Shown: one piece after another, positions 18,057 through 25,498 of the stretch
Layout: each line of letters opens with the position of its first letter
How positions within the stretch are numbered: position 1 is the first letter of the stretch
Assembly: GCA_964393795.1 (NCBI GenBank)
Contig: CAYMWA010000001.1
Location: 1 to 64,000 of the forward strand
DNA from: Chryseosolibacter sp964393795
GTDB taxonomy: Bacteria; Bacteroidota; Bacteroidia; Cytophagales; Cyclobacteriaceae
Direction: 5' to 3'
Length of the DNA: 64,000 bases
Made by a program: the position numbers and the translations under genes
The notes under the pieces: model-generated
Database searches by the model: none
Told to the model about the DNA's origin: nothing
Seen by the model: only the letters and a program-made list of their open reading frames with translations

Positions 18057-19943
18057 ATGGCAACAACTGATATTCACGTTCATCAGCACGTTCATTCGAA
18101 TGATGATCATGGACACGAGCACGAACATCATGAAGTCAATTTCTGGAGGAAATGGATCTTCAGTGAGGATCATAAAGTAATCGCCAAGCAATACCTGATC
18201 ACTGGTATCATCTGGGCCTTGCTGGGCGGGCTGCTTTCACTGATATTCCGTCTTCAGCTTGGATTTCCCGACGCCAACCTGGAGTGGCTGAAGCCGGTGT
18301 TGGGCGGCTGGATCAACGCACAGGGTAAACTCGACCCCGAGTTTTACCTCGCGCTGGTAACCATGCACGGTACCATCATGGTATTCTTTGTGCTCACAGC
18401 CGGTCTTAGCGGAACGTTTGCTAACTTTCTGATCCCCTTGCAAATCGGTGCGCGCGACATGGCCTCTGGGTTCATCAACATGCTGTCGTACTGGTTCTTC
18501 TTTATTTCCAGCGTGATCATGTTTTCGTCACTGTTTCTCGAAACTGGTCCCGCAGCGGGCGGTTGGACGGTGTATCCGCCCCTCAGTGCGCTGCCACAGG
18601 CCATTGCGGGTTCCGGATTGGGCATGACGCTCTGGTTGATTTCGATGGGCTTGTTTATTGTCAGTACACTACTCGGTGGTATCAACTACATTGCTACGAT
18701 TATTAACCTGCGTACGCACGGAATGTCGTTCACCCGGTTGCCATTGACCATATGGGCGATTTTGTTTACGGCCATTGTGGGATTGCTGTCGTTCCCGGTG
18801 TTGTTCGCAGCCGTGCTGCTGCTGATTTTTGACCGCAGCTTCGGTACGAGTTTCTATCTGTCAGACATCTATATCGCGGGTGAGGCGCTCGCGAACTCCG
18901 GCGGAAGCCCGGTATTGTTCCAGCACTTGTTCTGGTTCCTGGGCCACCCTGAAGTATATATTGTGATTCTGCCTGCACTGGGCATCACCTCAGAAATCAT
19001 TTCGACGAATTCACGGAAGCCTATCTTCGGTTACAAGGCCATGATTGGTTCGCTGCTCTTTATCGCGGTGTTGTCGTTCGTCGTCTGGGCGCACCACATG
19101 TTCGTGACCGGGATGAATCCCTTCCTGGGATCGATATTCATGCTGCTGACGCTGATTATTGCGGTGCCGTCGGCGGTGAAGATTTTTAACTATGTCACAA
19201 CCCTCTGGCAGGGAAATATCCGGTTTACTCCCGCGATGTTGTTCTCCATCGGTATGGTGTCTTACTTCCTTTCCGGCGGTATCACCGGTATCTTCGTCGG
19301 CAATGCGGCCATCGATATTCAGTTACACGATACCTATTTTATTGTTGCGCATTTTCACCTGGTGATGGGTAGTGCGGCGTTCTTCGGAATGCTCGCCGGT
19401 ATTTATCACTGGTTCCCGAAGATGTTTGGACGGATGATGAATGCCAAGCTGGGATACATTCACTTCTGGATTACCTTTATCGGCGTTTACCTGGTGTTCT
19501 TCCCGATGCATTACATCGGCATCGCAGGTTTCCCGAGACGGTATTATACCTGGACGAATTTCGATACCTTCAGCGGCTTCATGGACCTGAACGTGCTCGT
19601 GAGTACGGCGGCAATCTGTACGTTCGCTGCGCAGTTCATTTTCCTTTACAACTTCTTTTCAAGCATTTTCCGCGGCAAGCCCGCGCCTGCGAATCCCTGG
19701 AACTCCAATACACTTGAATGGACCACTCCCCGCAATCCGGGTCACGGCAACTGGCCGGGTGCCATCCCCTCGGTGTATCGCTGGCCCTATGATTACAGCA
19801 AGCCTGGAGCGAAGGACGACTTTATTCCGCAAACCATTCCTTTTTCTGAAACACCGGAGTCGAATCTGCCACATGAGAATGATTTGATCAGACTGGAAGG
19901 CACAGGTACGCAGGGTGCCGTCGTTGTGGAGAAAAAGGACTAG
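18057..19943 (+). CDS. ctaD: cytochrome c oxidase subunit I (aa3 type)
   Basis: A 628-residue catalytic subunit. The heme-copper motifs are all there: MHGTIMVFF (heme a ligand), WFLGHPEVYIVILPALGI (CuB His and cross-linked Tyr), WAHHMFVTGM (two CuB His) and HDTYFIVAHFHLVMG (heme ligands). The Glu of GHPEV and the lysine in IFGYKAMIG place it in the A1 class with D and K channels. A His-rich N-terminus (residues 5-30) is unusual in density and may bind metal. It is 26 bp after ctaC and 4 bp before the heme A synthase start. Confidence 0.96.
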   Translation: MATTDIHVHQHVHSNDDHGHEHEHHEVNFWRKWIFSEDHKVIAKQYLITGIIWALLGGLLSLIFRLQLGFPDANLEWLKPVLGGWINAQGKLDPEFYLALVTMHGTIMVFFVLTAGLSGTFANFLIPLQIGARDMASGFINMLSYWFFFISSVIMFSSLFLETGPAAGGWTVYPPLSALPQAIAGSGLGMTLWLISMGLFIVSTLLGGINYIATIINLRTHGMSFTRLPLTIWAILFTAIVGLLSFPVLFAAVLLLIFDRSFGTSFYLSDIYIAGEALANSGGSPVLFQHLFWFLGHPEVYIVILPALGITSEIISTNSRKPIFGYKAMIGSLLFIAVLSFVVWAHHMFVTGMNPFLGSIFMLLTLIIAVPSAVKIFNYVTTLWQGNIRFTPAMLFSIGMVSYFLSGGITGIFVGNAAIDIQLHDTYFIVAHFHLVMGSAAFFGMLAGIYHWFPKMFGRMMNAKLGYIHFWITFIGVYLVFFPMHYIGIAGFPRRYYTWTNFDTFSGFMDLNVLVSTAAICTFAAQFIFLYNFFSSIFRGKPAPANPWNSNTLEWTTPRNPGHGNWPGAIPSVYRWPYDYSKPGAKDDFIPQTIPFSETPESNLPHENDLIRLEGTGTQGAVVVEKKD

Positions 19944-19947
19944 ATCA

Positions 19948-20970
19948 ATGAAAAAACAAGGGGCTTTTCACAAATTCAGCCTCGCCACATTGATCGCTGT
20001 TTATGTTCTGATACTGGTAGGTGGTGTTGTGCGGAGTACGGGGTCGGGCATGGGTTGTCCTGACTGGCCCAGGTGTTTTGGAAACTGGGTGCCACCCACC
20101 GACGTTTCGGAGCTGCCTGCAAACTACAAGGAGATTTACGCCAACTACCGACACGAAAAAAACCTGCGGTTTGCCAGATACCTGCGGATGATCGGGATGG
20201 GCAACACGGCGGATCAGCTTCTGGCCGACGAATCGATCCTGGTGGAAGGAGATTTTAATCCCACCAAGACGTGGATTGAATATTTTAATCGCATCACCGG
20301 TGTGACGATCGGATTTCTGATCTTTCTGGTGTTTGTGTCTTCTTTGAAATTCTGGAATTCCAGGCGCGTGATTACGGTCATATCGTTCCTTTCACTGGTG
20401 CTGGTTTCGTTTCAGGGGTGGATTGGATCATTCGTGGTATCAAGCAACCTGACGCCGTGGACGATCACCGTGCACATGTTTCTCGCATTGTTGCTTGTCG
20501 CGATGCTCGTGTACCTGGTACACGTAAGTGCGCCGCACCCGGAGCCCGTGTCGTCGAAGACCGGATTTTGGTGGTTGATTGCGTGCATCGCAGTGGTACT
20601 CGTGCAGATATTGCTCGGCACGCAGGTCCGGGAGGCGATAGATGCAGTGTCCGCGGAAGTAGCACGATCGGAGTGGATCTCTGCCGTGTATGCGGATTTT
20701 GTTATTCACCGGTCGTTTTCCTGGATAGTACTGTTGTTGCATGTAGGGCTCGTTCTGAACCTGCGGAAGAACCGTTTGTTGCGCCCTTTGCAGCTTGTGC
20801 TGATCTTGTTGTTGCTGGCTACGGTGTTGACGGGTATTGCGATGGCGTGGTTCTCCGTGCCGGCAGTTCTGCAACCACTACACCTGCTGCTGGCCACGAT
20901 TTGCTTTGGAATCCAGTTCCTGTTTTTACTGAAGTTGAACAGAAAAGAGGCACCTTTGTTAACGAATTGA
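19948..20970 (+). CDS. ctaA: heme A synthase (COX15/CtaA family)
   Basis: A 340-residue, eight-helix protein that oxidises heme O to heme A for the aa3 oxidase. GGVVRSTGSGMGCPDWPRCF is the classic family motif at residues 21-40, and later HRSFSWIVLLLH and LQPLHLLLA carry conserved heme-ligand histidines. I chose the ATG at 19948 (MKKQGAFHKF), which follows the ctaD stop by 4 bp. An upstream in-frame start would overlap ctaD and adds no recognisable sequence. Confidence 0.94.
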   Translation: MKKQGAFHKFSLATLIAVYVLILVGGVVRSTGSGMGCPDWPRCFGNWVPPTDVSELPANYKEIYANYRHEKNLRFARYLRMIGMGNTADQLLADESILVEGDFNPTKTWIEYFNRITGVTIGFLIFLVFVSSLKFWNSRRVITVISFLSLVLVSFQGWIGSFVVSSNLTPWTITVHMFLALLLVAMLVYLVHVSAPHPEPVSSKTGFWWLIACIAVVLVQILLGTQVREAIDAVSAEVARSEWISAVYADFVIHRSFSWIVLLLHVGLVLNLRKNRLLRPLQLVLILLLLATVLTGIAMAWFSVPAVLQPLHLLLATICFGIQFLFLLKLNRKEAPLLTN

Positions 20971-20971
20971 G

Positions 20972-21868
20972 ATGATTGCTGGACAAATAGATGGATTGAC
21001 AGGTTTTTCCTTTGCGCTGGCAAAGGGAAAGGCCTACTACGAGTTGTGGAAACCGCGGCTTTCATTCCTTGTCGCCTTTTCTTGCGTATTCGGCTATGCC
21101 CTTGCGTCTCCTGTGATACACTGGGGTACGTTGGGGATGCTTTTTATCGGAGGCTTTCTGGTGTCGGGTGCATCCATCGTGGTGAATCAGATTCTCGAAA
21201 GAGACCTGGATAAACTGATGTCGCGCACGAAGCATCGCCCGCTTCCTACGGGGCGTGTTTCTGTTAACGAAGCCGTGACTTTTTGCGTGCTGTCGCTCGC
21301 GGCCGGCGTGTCGATATTGCTTCTCTACACTAACCCCTTTACTACGGCACTTTCCATCGTGTCGATGATCCTCTATAGCTTCGCGTACACGCCGCTCAAG
21401 CGCGTTGGCCCCATCGCCGTTTTTGTCGGGGCTATTCCGGGGGCGCTGCCGCCATTGCTCGGGTGGATCGCCGCAACGGGCGGTATATCGCATGAAGCAA
21501 TGATTATTTTCGGCATCCAGTTCATCTGGCAGTTCCCGCATTTCTGGGCGATTGCATGGGTGGCGGATGACGACTACAAAAAAGCGGGATTCAAGTTGCT
21601 GCCCTCCGGCGGCAAGAAGGATCTCAATACCGCCATTCAGATCATGATCTATACCCTGTTCCTCATACCGCTGGGCCTGCTGCCCGCTACATTCGGTATC
21701 ACTGGAATCAATTCGGCCATTGCCGTTACCATTTGCGGGGTATTGTTTTTGGCGCAGACATTTTCATTGATGAAATCCGGTGACAGGAAGTCGGCCCTGA
21801 AAATTATGTTCGGGTCGTTCCTTTACTTGCCGATTGTACAGATTGCATACTTGTTGGATAAAGTTTGA
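20972..21868 (+). CDS. ctaB: heme O synthase (protoheme IX farnesyltransferase)
   Basis: A 298-residue UbiA-type prenyltransferase that makes heme O from protoheme. Family motifs are YYELWKPRLSFLV, NQILERDLDKLMSRTKHRPL (the Asp-rich substrate site) and the later WQFPHFWAIAWVADDDYKKAGFK stretch. It starts 1 bp after the ctaA stop. The C-terminus (YLLDKV) lies inside a 17-bp direct duplication. Confidence 0.95.
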   Translation: MIAGQIDGLTGFSFALAKGKAYYELWKPRLSFLVAFSCVFGYALASPVIHWGTLGMLFIGGFLVSGASIVVNQILERDLDKLMSRTKHRPLPTGRVSVNEAVTFCVLSLAAGVSILLLYTNPFTTALSIVSMILYSFAYTPLKRVGPIAVFVGAIPGALPPLLGWIAATGGISHEAMIIFGIQFIWQFPHFWAIAWVADDDYKKAGFKLLPSGGKKDLNTAIQIMIYTLFLIPLGLLPATFGITGINSAIAVTICGVLFLAQTFSLMKSGDRKSALKIMFGSFLYLPIVQIAYLLDKV

Positions 21869-21886
21869 TGTTGGATAAAGTTTGAA
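21853..21886. repeat. 17-bp direct duplication at the ctaB end
   Basis: GTTGGATAAAGTTTGAT is followed directly by a copy differing only in the last base. The first copy encodes the last residues and stop of ctaB; the second forms the spacer before subunit III. Confidence 0.9.
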
Positions 21887-21888
21887 GT

Positions 21889-22491
21889 ATGGGAAAGTAT
21901 ATGGCAGCTGACATAAGAATCGTAGAAGACGCGCGGAAGACGCGCAGCATGAACCCGAAGAAGTTCGCATTGTGGCTTTTCCTGGTGAGTGTTGTCATGT
22001 TGTTCGGTGCATGGACCAGCGCATACATTGTGAAGCGCGGTGAACCGGGATGGGTACCCATTGAGATGCCCGGAATGTTCTGGTGGACGACGCTTATCAT
22101 TTTGGTGAGCAGTGCCACGATGGTGTGGGCACATCGCTCGGCAAAGCGAGACAACCTTGAGCAAACCAAACTCGCATTATCCATCACATCGGTGCTGGGG
22201 GTGGGCTTTCTGGTAGGGCAGTGGTTCGCCTGGAAGAAGATGGTAGAGATGAACTACTATTTTGCAGGGACCGGAAGCAATACGTCGAGTTCATTTGTGT
22301 ATGTATTGACCGGCTTTCACGGCCTGCACATCATCAGTGGCGTGATTGTCCTGCTCATCATGCTCGTCGCCGCTTTTCGATATAAGGTCCACTCCAAAAA
22401 CATGCTGAAGATGGAATTGTCGTCCACGTACTGGCATTTTTTGGGCGGACTTTGGCTATATTTGTTTGTCTTCTTATTATTGAACCGATAA
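21889..22491 (+). CDS. cytochrome c oxidase subunit III (first copy)
   Basis: A 200-residue, five-helix subunit III. FHGLHIISGVIVLLIMLVAAFR and STYWHFLGGLWLYLFVFLLL are the typical C-terminal motifs. It is shorter than the second copy and shares the same fold. Tandem subunit III genes are usual in Bacteroidota aa3 loci. An alternative start is ATG 21901 (MAADIRI). Confidence 0.92.
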   Translation: MGKYMAADIRIVEDARKTRSMNPKKFALWLFLVSVVMLFGAWTSAYIVKRGEPGWVPIEMPGMFWWTTLIILVSSATMVWAHRSAKRDNLEQTKLALSITSVLGVGFLVGQWFAWKKMVEMNYYFAGTGSNTSSSFVYVLTGFHGLHIISGVIVLLIMLVAAFRYKVHSKNMLKMELSSTYWHFLGGLWLYLFVFLLLNR

Positions 22492-22504
22492 ATCTACAAT
22501 AACA

Positions 22505-23251
22505 ATGGCAAGTACTCCGACAAGCGTTCAGGCTCCGGGCAGAAGTGTATGGGATGGTGGCGTTTCCCCTATGGGGGCAAGCTACGGCAAGCTCATGATG
22601 TGGTTCTTTCTCCTCTCTGATGCGTTCACTTTCTCCGCACTGCTCATTACCTACGGACTGGTCCGCGCCGCTCACCCCGCTTACGATGGTGCCGTCGAGG
22701 ACTTCGTTTTTTCGCAGGCGTACTGGCCCATCCCTGAAAAGGTATTCGAAGCCATTCCCTTCTTCGATGTATCGGCTCCCCTGGTCTTCGTAGGGTTGAT
22801 GACGTTTATCCTCATCATGAGTTCCGTTACCATGGTACTCGCGGTGGAAGCCGGTCAACGAATGGACCGCGCCGACGTTGAAAAGTGGATGCTCTGGACG
22901 ATTATCGGTGGACTTACATTTCTAAGTTGCCAGGCCTGGGAATGGTCACACTTTATACACGGTGCCCATGTGGGCGATGCTGTCGCGGAAGGCACGACAT
23001 TCTTTGGCGCAAACCTTTCGCAGAACCAGTACGGGCCACCCGACTTCGCAGGATTTTTCTTTTTCATTACCGGCTTTCACGGATTCCACGTGTTCACCGG
23101 CGTTTGCTTCAACTTCCTGATATACTACAACACTGTAACAGGTGTCTACGAGCGTCGCGGTCACTACGAAATGGTGGAAAAAGTAGGATTATATTGGCAC
23201 TTTGTTGATCTGGTGTGGGTGTTCGTATTTACATTCTTTTACCTCGTGTAG
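22505..23251 (+). CDS. cytochrome c oxidase subunit III (second copy)
   Basis: A 248-residue subunit III. SYGKLMMWFFLLSDAFTFSA, FFITGFHGFHVFTGVCFNFL and GLYWHFVDLVWVFVFTFFYL are family signatures. It follows the first copy by 13 bp. The stop is only 24 bp from an assembly gap inside a heptamer array. Confidence 0.93.
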   Translation: MASTPTSVQAPGRSVWDGGVSPMGASYGKLMMWFFLLSDAFTFSALLITYGLVRAAHPAYDGAVEDFVFSQAYWPIPEKVFEAIPFFDVSAPLVFVGLMTFILIMSSVTMVLAVEAGQRMDRADVEKWMLWTIIGGLTFLSCQAWEWSHFIHGAHVGDAVAEGTTFFGANLSQNQYGPPDFAGFFFFITGFHGFHVFTGVCFNFLIYYNTVTGVYERRGHYEMVEKVGLYWHFVDLVWVFVFTFFYLV

Positions 23252-23389
23252 CGAATGACGAATTGCGAGTTACGANNNNNNNNNNNNNNNNNNNNNNNNN
23301 NNNNNNNNNNNNNNNNNNNNNNNNNNNNNNNNNNNNNNNNNNNNNNNNNNNNNNNNNNNNNNNNNNNNNNNNNNNCGAGTTACGAATAC
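23252..23389. repeat. heptamer array (CGARTNN) interrupted by gap
   Basis: Before the gap: CGAATGA, CGAATTG, CGAGTTA, CGA. After the gap: CGAGTTA, CGAATAC. The units are in 7-bp register on both sides, so the unsequenced part is most likely more of the same array. Confidence 0.75.
23276..23375. other. assembly gap (100 N)
   Basis: Exactly 100 N, a placeholder of unknown true length, within a heptamer repeat. Confidence 0.98.
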
Positions 23390-23429
23390 GCCGACGAGAC
23401 TAACAACAACTTAACAAAACAGAGATAAC

Positions 23430-23774
23430 ATGGCTTCAATGCATGACGAAGAAACGCAACAACAAGTTACCGTCCTTCCTCCCAACAAGGAAAAGATCAG
23501 AAAACTCTGGACGGTAGCCGCTATTCTGGGCTTCATCACGGCAATAGAATTTACGGTGGCGTTCATGGTGCCACACGAGTTCAAGGATACCCGCATATGG
23601 CTCTTTATAGCGATGACCATTGTCAAAGCTGCCTATATTGTCGGCGAGTTCATGCACTTGCGTCATGAAGCCAAGATGCTGATATGGTGCGTGCTGATCC
23701 CGGTGATCTTTATCATCTGGTTGTTGATCGCGCTCATATACGAAGGAATGGCTATTTCCGACCTGCGGTTCTAG
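23430..23774 (+). CDS. cytochrome c oxidase subunit IV
   Basis: A 114-residue protein with three helices (about residues 27-48, 55-75 and 82-103) of the prokaryotic cytochrome c oxidase subunit IV family. AMTIVKAAYIVGEFMHL is the typical central motif. It is the last oxidase subunit gene and is followed after about 50 bp by a strong terminator. Confidence 0.9.
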   Translation: MASMHDEETQQQVTVLPPNKEKIRKLWTVAAILGFITAIEFTVAFMVPHEFKDTRIWLFIAMTIVKAAYIVGEFMHLRHEAKMLIWCVLIPVIFIIWLLIALIYEGMAISDLRF

Positions 23775-23821
23775 GCAGTCACTGATGCTGCCGAATCGTG
23801 CAGAATGAAAAATGCTTTCTG

Positions 23822-23850
23822 AGGCTTAGGCGTACCTAAGCCTTTTTTTT
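23822..23850 (+). terminator. Rho-independent terminator after the oxidase genes
   Basis: Perfect 9-bp stem AGGCTTAGG / CCTAAGCCT with a CGTA loop (23822-23843), ending in eight T. The next start codon is only 3 bp further on, so it may also act as an attenuator for the SCO-like gene. Confidence 0.92.
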
Positions 23851-23853
23851 GAG

Positions 23854-24345
23854 ATGAAGAAAAAAACACTTTTCCTGTTTTTTGCTCTGGTGCTGCCCGT
23901 CGCCGTGTTTTTGTTTCTCAGGATTTTTGGCAGAAATGAATTCCAGGTGCCGGTCTTGCATGAAAAAGGCGATATCCAGGCGTCCGCTGATTGTCCGTTC
24001 ACGTATTCCACACCCTACCACGTTCCTGATTCGGTATTTACGCGGCTGGGGCTGGATGGGCGTGATTCCCTCTACGTTTTTTATTTCGATCCCTCGGTGA
24101 AGACGGCCATGCACCGGATACTGGTGGCGTTTGAAGGAGCGCCTGTCAGGCTGGTCGCGCCGGAGGTGATGGCGGCCCACGGTGACCCGGAATTTTTCCG
24201 CCGCTGTATGTTGTTAATGCAGGCAGATACATCCGTGGCGGTCGTCGATTACCGCAATCGCATTCGCGGCTATTACCTCGGATCGGACCGCGATGAAGTG
24301 GATCGCCTCATGGTGGAAATGAAGATTATTCTAAAGCAATATTGA
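23854..24345 (+). CDS. degenerate SCO-like protein without the CxxxC copper site
   Basis: A 163-residue membrane-anchored protein (signal anchor at residues 1-23). Its position after subunit IV and before DUF420 is where SCO1/SenC is found in related loci. The start (VPVLHEKGDIQ) and the end (VVDYRNRIRGYYLGSDRDEV) resemble SCO proteins. But it is about 50 residues short and has no CxxxC copper motif; the only cysteines are in ADCPF and RRCML. Copper transfer by the usual chemistry is therefore unlikely. The family link is an inference from context and end motifs. Confidence 0.65.
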   Translation: MKKKTLFLFFALVLPVAVFLFLRIFGRNEFQVPVLHEKGDIQASADCPFTYSTPYHVPDSVFTRLGLDGRDSLYVFYFDPSVKTAMHRILVAFEGAPVRLVAPEVMAAHGDPEFFRRCMLLMQADTSVAVVDYRNRIRGYYLGSDRDEVDRLMVEMKIILKQY

Positions 24346-24347
24346 GG

Positions 24348-24884
24348 ATGGAAGTGAAGACGAAAGTGGAACCGAAGAAGGATCGTTACCGGAAGCGGAT
24401 CATTGTGCTATCCATATTGATCCCCATCGTGATTGCTGCCCTTTTTGGCATCAGGATCGAAGGCTATGACACCTCGTTCCTTCCGCCCATTTATGCGACG
24501 ATCAATGGCATTACGGCCTTTCTTCTGGTGACCGCGGTGTTTGCCGTAAAGAATGGAAAACGCCGGTTGCACGAGCGGCTCATGAAGACCTGTATCGCGT
24601 TGTCGTGTATGTTCCTGGCCCTGTATCTTGTCTATCACAGCACGAGCGAATCAACCCCTTTTGGAGGGGAGGGCTTTTTGCGCTATTTGTACTATTTTGT
24701 CCTGATAACGCACATTTTGCTGTCGATAGGTGTTATTCCGATGGTGCTTTTTACCTTTGTGAGGGCACTGTCGGGCGACTTTGCCCGGCACCGTGCTATT
24801 GCGCGGTATACTTTTCCGCTCTGGTTGTATGTGGCCGTCAGCGGTGTTGTTGTCTACATTATGATTAGCCCTTATTACGGATGA
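24348..24884 (+). CDS. DUF420 family membrane protein
   Basis: A 178-residue protein with five predicted helices of the DUF420 family (related to CtaM/YozB, required for aa3 assembly in Bacillota). LPPIYATINGITAFLLVTAVF and RLHERLMKTCIALSCMFLALY are typical. A basic N-terminus (KVEPKKDRYRKR) precedes helix 1. I took ATG 24348, 2 bp after the previous stop; a TTG at 24342 is possible. It overlaps the next gene by 4 bp (ATGA). Confidence 0.88.
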   Translation: MEVKTKVEPKKDRYRKRIIVLSILIPIVIAALFGIRIEGYDTSFLPPIYATINGITAFLLVTAVFAVKNGKRRLHERLMKTCIALSCMFLALYLVYHSTSESTPFGGEGFLRYLYYFVLITHILLSIGVIPMVLFTFVRALSGDFARHRAIARYTFPLWLYVAVSGVVVYIMISPYYG

Positions 24885-25129
24885 AAAAGTTAATATTGGG
24901 ATTGTTCCTCACAATGGCGGCGGTAGTGGAAACGTCTGCCCAGTGCGCCATGTGCCGTTCCACGCTGGAGAACAACTTTAGCAACGGCGAGCCGGGGATC
25001 GCGGCCGGCATCAATACGGGAATCCTGTACCTGCTCGTACTTCCCTACCTGGCGGCGGTGGTCATTGGAGTCTTTTGGCACAAATTTACAAAACATGGCG
25101 GAAAAGAGTTTGGCGAGCGCGTTGCTTAA
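24881..25129 (+). CDS. small membrane protein with CAMC motif
   Basis: An 82-residue protein: signal peptide, then CAMCRSTLENNF directly after the predicted cleavage site (SAQ), one transmembrane helix near residues 46-66 and a short basic tail. Same plan as the CPLC protein of the cbb3 operon (4228-4491). It overlaps DUF420 upstream and DUF983 downstream, so it is translationally coupled to the oxidase accessory genes. Confidence 0.78.
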   Translation: MKKLILGLFLTMAAVVETSAQCAMCRSTLENNFSNGEPGIAAGINTGILYLLVLPYLAAVVIGVFWHKFTKHGGKEFGERVA

Positions 25130-25478
25130 GGGCAAGTGCCCACGCTGCCGTACCGGTAACATGTTCGTCTATCCGGCGAGTAACCTGAAGCACTTTAACA
25201 AAATGCATGCGGCTTGTCCGCATTGCGACGTCAGACTCCAGCCGGAACCGGGGTTCTACCAGGGAGCCATGTATGTCAGTTATGCCTTTACGGTTGCGCT
25301 GATGGTGGCGGTGGGGCTGCTGTTGTACGTTTTGTTCGACGACCCCGATGACTGGGTGTACATCACCGTCGTTCTTGTCGCAACGATTTTGTTCGTTCCG
25401 CTCAACTACCGGTATGCAAGAATCGTGTATCTTTATTCTTTTGGAGGTATTAAGTATGATCCGGCGAAGTCGCAGTAG
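25095..25478 (+). CDS. DUF983 family protein
   Basis: A 127-residue protein with two CxxC pairs, CPRC near residue 14 and CPHC near 40, then two helices. The family signature GKCPRCRTGNMF and QPEPGFYQGAMYVSYAF is clear. DUF983 genes are often near cytochrome oxidase genes; zinc or copper binding is likely but unproven. I chose ATG 25095 because an earlier in-frame start would overlap the CAMC gene more and adds no conserved residues. Confidence 0.88.
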   Translation: MAEKSLASALLKGKCPRCRTGNMFVYPASNLKHFNKMHAACPHCDVRLQPEPGFYQGAMYVSYAFTVALMVAVGLLLYVLFDDPDDWVYITVVLVATILFVPLNYRYARIVYLYSFGGIKYDPAKSQ

Positions 25479-25498
25479 CCACTCACGCTAAACTCGAA

